The position numbers were made by a program, and so were the translations under genes. The notes below the pieces were generated by a model, which was given only the letters and a program-made list of their open reading frames with translations, had not been told where the DNA came from and made no database searches. Positions 63,523 through 64,000 of a stretch of DNA of 64,000 nucleotides are shown one piece after another. Numbering within the stretch: position 1 is the first letter of the stretch; each line of letters starts with the position of its first letter. The DNA is from Hyphomicrobiales bacterium (GTDB lineage: Bacteria; Pseudomonadota; Alphaproteobacteria; Rhizobiales; TMED25): the NCBI GenBank assembly GCA_029245795.1, contig JAQWOP010000010.1, positions 37,143-101,142 on the forward strand. Reading direction: 5' to 3'.

Positions 63523-64000
63523 TTATTGTTTCGACCAATCAATGAAGGATCCATAACCTGGATGTTTAAAATCGCAGGGCACTTCAATAAGAGTAGGTCC
63601 AACATTATTTAATGCAGCGCTAGCTGCCTCTCCTACTTTTGATAGATCATCAACACGAATAGCATTCGCACCAAACGATTTTGCAAGGCCAACAAAATCC
63701 GGAGATTTAATATCCACTCCGCTTCTTCTTCCATATAAGTGATCTTGGTGACGTCTTTCAACACCATAACCTTGATCATTGAATACAAAAAGAATTACTG
63801 AAATTTGATGTTCCACGGCAGTCATTAAATCTTGAATCGTAAACATCACTCCAGCATCGCCATGCATTGCAACGACTGGTACGTCTGGTCTTGCAACTTT
63901 GGCGCCTATTGCCGACGGAAGTGCAAATCCCAATGTTCCGAAACCAGATGGGACAAACCAAGTTCTTGGAAGGTATGTTTTCCAATAGGAGCGCATCCAA
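63523..64000 (-). CDS. Thiamine-diphosphate-dependent enzyme (C-terminal part)
   Basis: The C-terminal 159 or so residues of an acetolactate synthase/benzoylformate decarboxylase-like protein; the N-terminus lies beyond the window edge. The ThDP/Mg motif is GDAGVMFTIQDL with the downstream ND at a 28-residue spacing typical of the family. LGFALPSAIGAKVARPDVPV precedes it. It lacks specific markers for anabolic acetolactate synthase, so it could be an oxo-acid decarboxylase or carboligase. The ORF at 63776-64000 in another frame is a shadow. It converges towards the alpha/beta hydrolase end (54-nt gap). Confidence 0.85.
   Translation of the reverse strand, partial: WMRSYWKTYLPRTWFVPSGFGTLGFALPSAIGAKVARPDVPVVAMHGDAGVMFTIQDLMTAVEHQISVILFVFNDQGYGVERRHQDHLYGRRSGVDIKSPDFVGLAKSFGANAIRVDDLSKVGEAASAALNNVGPTLIEVPCDFKHPGYGSFIDWSKQ

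Overview
The window is a gene-dense, AT-rich chromosomal segment from a bacterium that looks like a free-living, probably marine, alphaproteobacterium. The support is gene order rather than any single gene. It has the secB/dnaQ/coaE/maf/PPSR block, hemE next to a PPSR gene, then rho-mnmE-mnmG-rsmG-parA-parB-holA-lptE-leuS. It also has hemC-hemD-mitofilin-hemY and a DUF1674 (SDHAF4) gene. No rRNA, phage, transposon or CRISPR was seen. There is one intact tRNA (Gly-GCC).

Region 1 (1-6094) carries the end of hslU and then mostly minus-strand housekeeping genes: Smr, MltA, Tim44-like, dnaQ, coaE, maf and PPSR, with secB on plus. Region 2 (6095-6468) is a gene-free, very AT-rich gap between PPSR and hemE. 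It has two perfect DnaA boxes and overlapping TTAA-N7-TTAA motifs, and it matches the alphaproteobacterial oriC position known from Caulobacter and Rickettsia. Region 3 (6469-20842) is the origin-proximal block. It covers heme synthesis (hemE and an unexpected hemG), rho, tRNA modification, ParAB with a perfect 16-bp parS inside rsmG, then holA, lptE and leuS.

Region 4 (20843-36249) holds two tandem acidic porins with their own dyads and terminators, YggS, a cyclic-nucleotide-binding protein, xthA-lolA-ftsK-aminotransferase, and a glnK-amtB operon behind a textbook sigma-54 promoter. It then runs through tesB, a ubiquinone hydroxylase, a Trm112-like mini-gene, a LON-domain protein and a CnoX-like thioredoxin. 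Region 5 (36368-50445) holds tRNA-Gly, a hydantoinase, purH, a cupin, rsmB (with a 9-G tract), SDHAF4, acs, EVE, gpsA, tsaD and the hemC-hemD-Mic60-hemY operon.

Region 6 (50446-64000) is more accessory. It starts with a decayed tRNA-like sequence, an aldo/keto reductase, a Cys-rich mini-protein, a glutamine amidotransferase, a TerB-like protein and a displaced aroE. It continues into a catabolic-looking island: amidase, ACMSD-type amidohydrolase, and a compact six-gene minus-strand run (two MFS transporters, an unrecognised transporter, a 60-aa membrane partner, a duplicated bicupin and an FAH-family hydrolase). An alpha/beta hydrolase and a truncated ThDP enzyme follow. This island is the best candidate for an undescribed pathway. 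The origin/parS region is the best supported structural finding.
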